Assembly (NCBI GenBank): GCA_900696645.1
Contig: CAADGV010000036.1
Coordinates: 1 to 33,693 of the forward strand
DNA: 33,693 nt
Source: an uncultured Chlorobiota bacterium
GTDB lineage: Bacteria > Bacteroidota > Ignavibacteria > UBA10030 > UBA6906
Reading direction: 5' to 3'
Positions 33,675 through 33,693 of this stretch are shown here, in pieces. Position 1 is the first letter of the stretch; each line of letters opens with the position of its first letter. A program made the position numbers and the translations under genes. Below the pieces are notes generated by a model. It was not told where the DNA came from. It made no database searches and saw only the letters and a program-made list of their open reading frames with translations.

Positions 33675-33693
33675 TTGGCCCCTCGTGGTTCCC

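Overview
The window (about 33.7 kb, GC near 50 percent) looks like chromosome of a free-living member of the Bacteroidota/Chlorobi side of the FCB group, most like the Ignavibacteria or related lineages. The main clue is two secreted proteins that end in the ~90-residue C-terminal sorting domain with the NYPNPFNP motif used by type IX secretion systems. Supporting clues are DUF5916 and DUF4097 envelope proteins, a lactate-dehydrogenase-like malate dehydrogenase, and several lipoproteins. No rRNA, tRNA, CRISPR array, transposase or phage gene was seen. Several upstream regions fit an ordinary sigma-70 promoter (TTGAnn, 17 bp, TAnnnT) better than the Bacteroidetes -33/-7 type. The genus cannot be fixed from sequence reading alone.

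Layout. (1) 120-3698: an exported multiheme cytochrome c (minus) diverges from a PAP2-type membrane phosphatase (plus). (2) 3839-6286: ribosomal proteins bL21 and bL27, a clear terminator, malate dehydrogenase, a second terminator and a lipoprotein. (3) 6359-9772, minus: a small outer-membrane barrel-like protein, then a two-gene operon encoding the two halves of the lysine-ketoglutarate reductase/saccharopine dehydrogenase system. (4) 9926-16549, minus: a five-gene unit of ECF sigma factor, zinc-finger/HEAT-repeat anti-sigma protein, DUF4097 protein, DUF5916 barrel protein and a second DUF4097 protein. This is the most system-like part of the window. (5) 17033-28226, plus: LD-carboxypeptidase, purN-purH, then the elongasome set mreB-mreC-mreD-PBP2-rodA, then a LonC-like protease. 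(6) 28295-28821: a toxin-antitoxin pair with its own promoter and terminator. (7) 28975-33605: exported proteins (a four-repeat T9SS cargo, a propeller-like lipoprotein, a metzincin-type metalloprotease) separated by repeat-rich, structured intergenic DNA.

How it fits together. Regions 1 and 7 supply extracellular and surface proteins. Region 4 is probably an envelope-responsive regulon in which the sigma/anti-sigma pair controls the three exported proteins encoded directly behind it. Region 5 is core growth machinery: peptidoglycan recycling, purine synthesis and rod-shape wall synthesis in close-packed genes with several TTG starts. The points most worth a second look are the sigma/HEAT/DUF4097/DUF5916 unit, the CXCH haem-site variant in the cytochrome, the interleaved inverted repeats at 32356-32480, the heptamer tandem repeat in the leader of the lipoprotein gene, and the protease/toxin-antitoxin neighbourhood.
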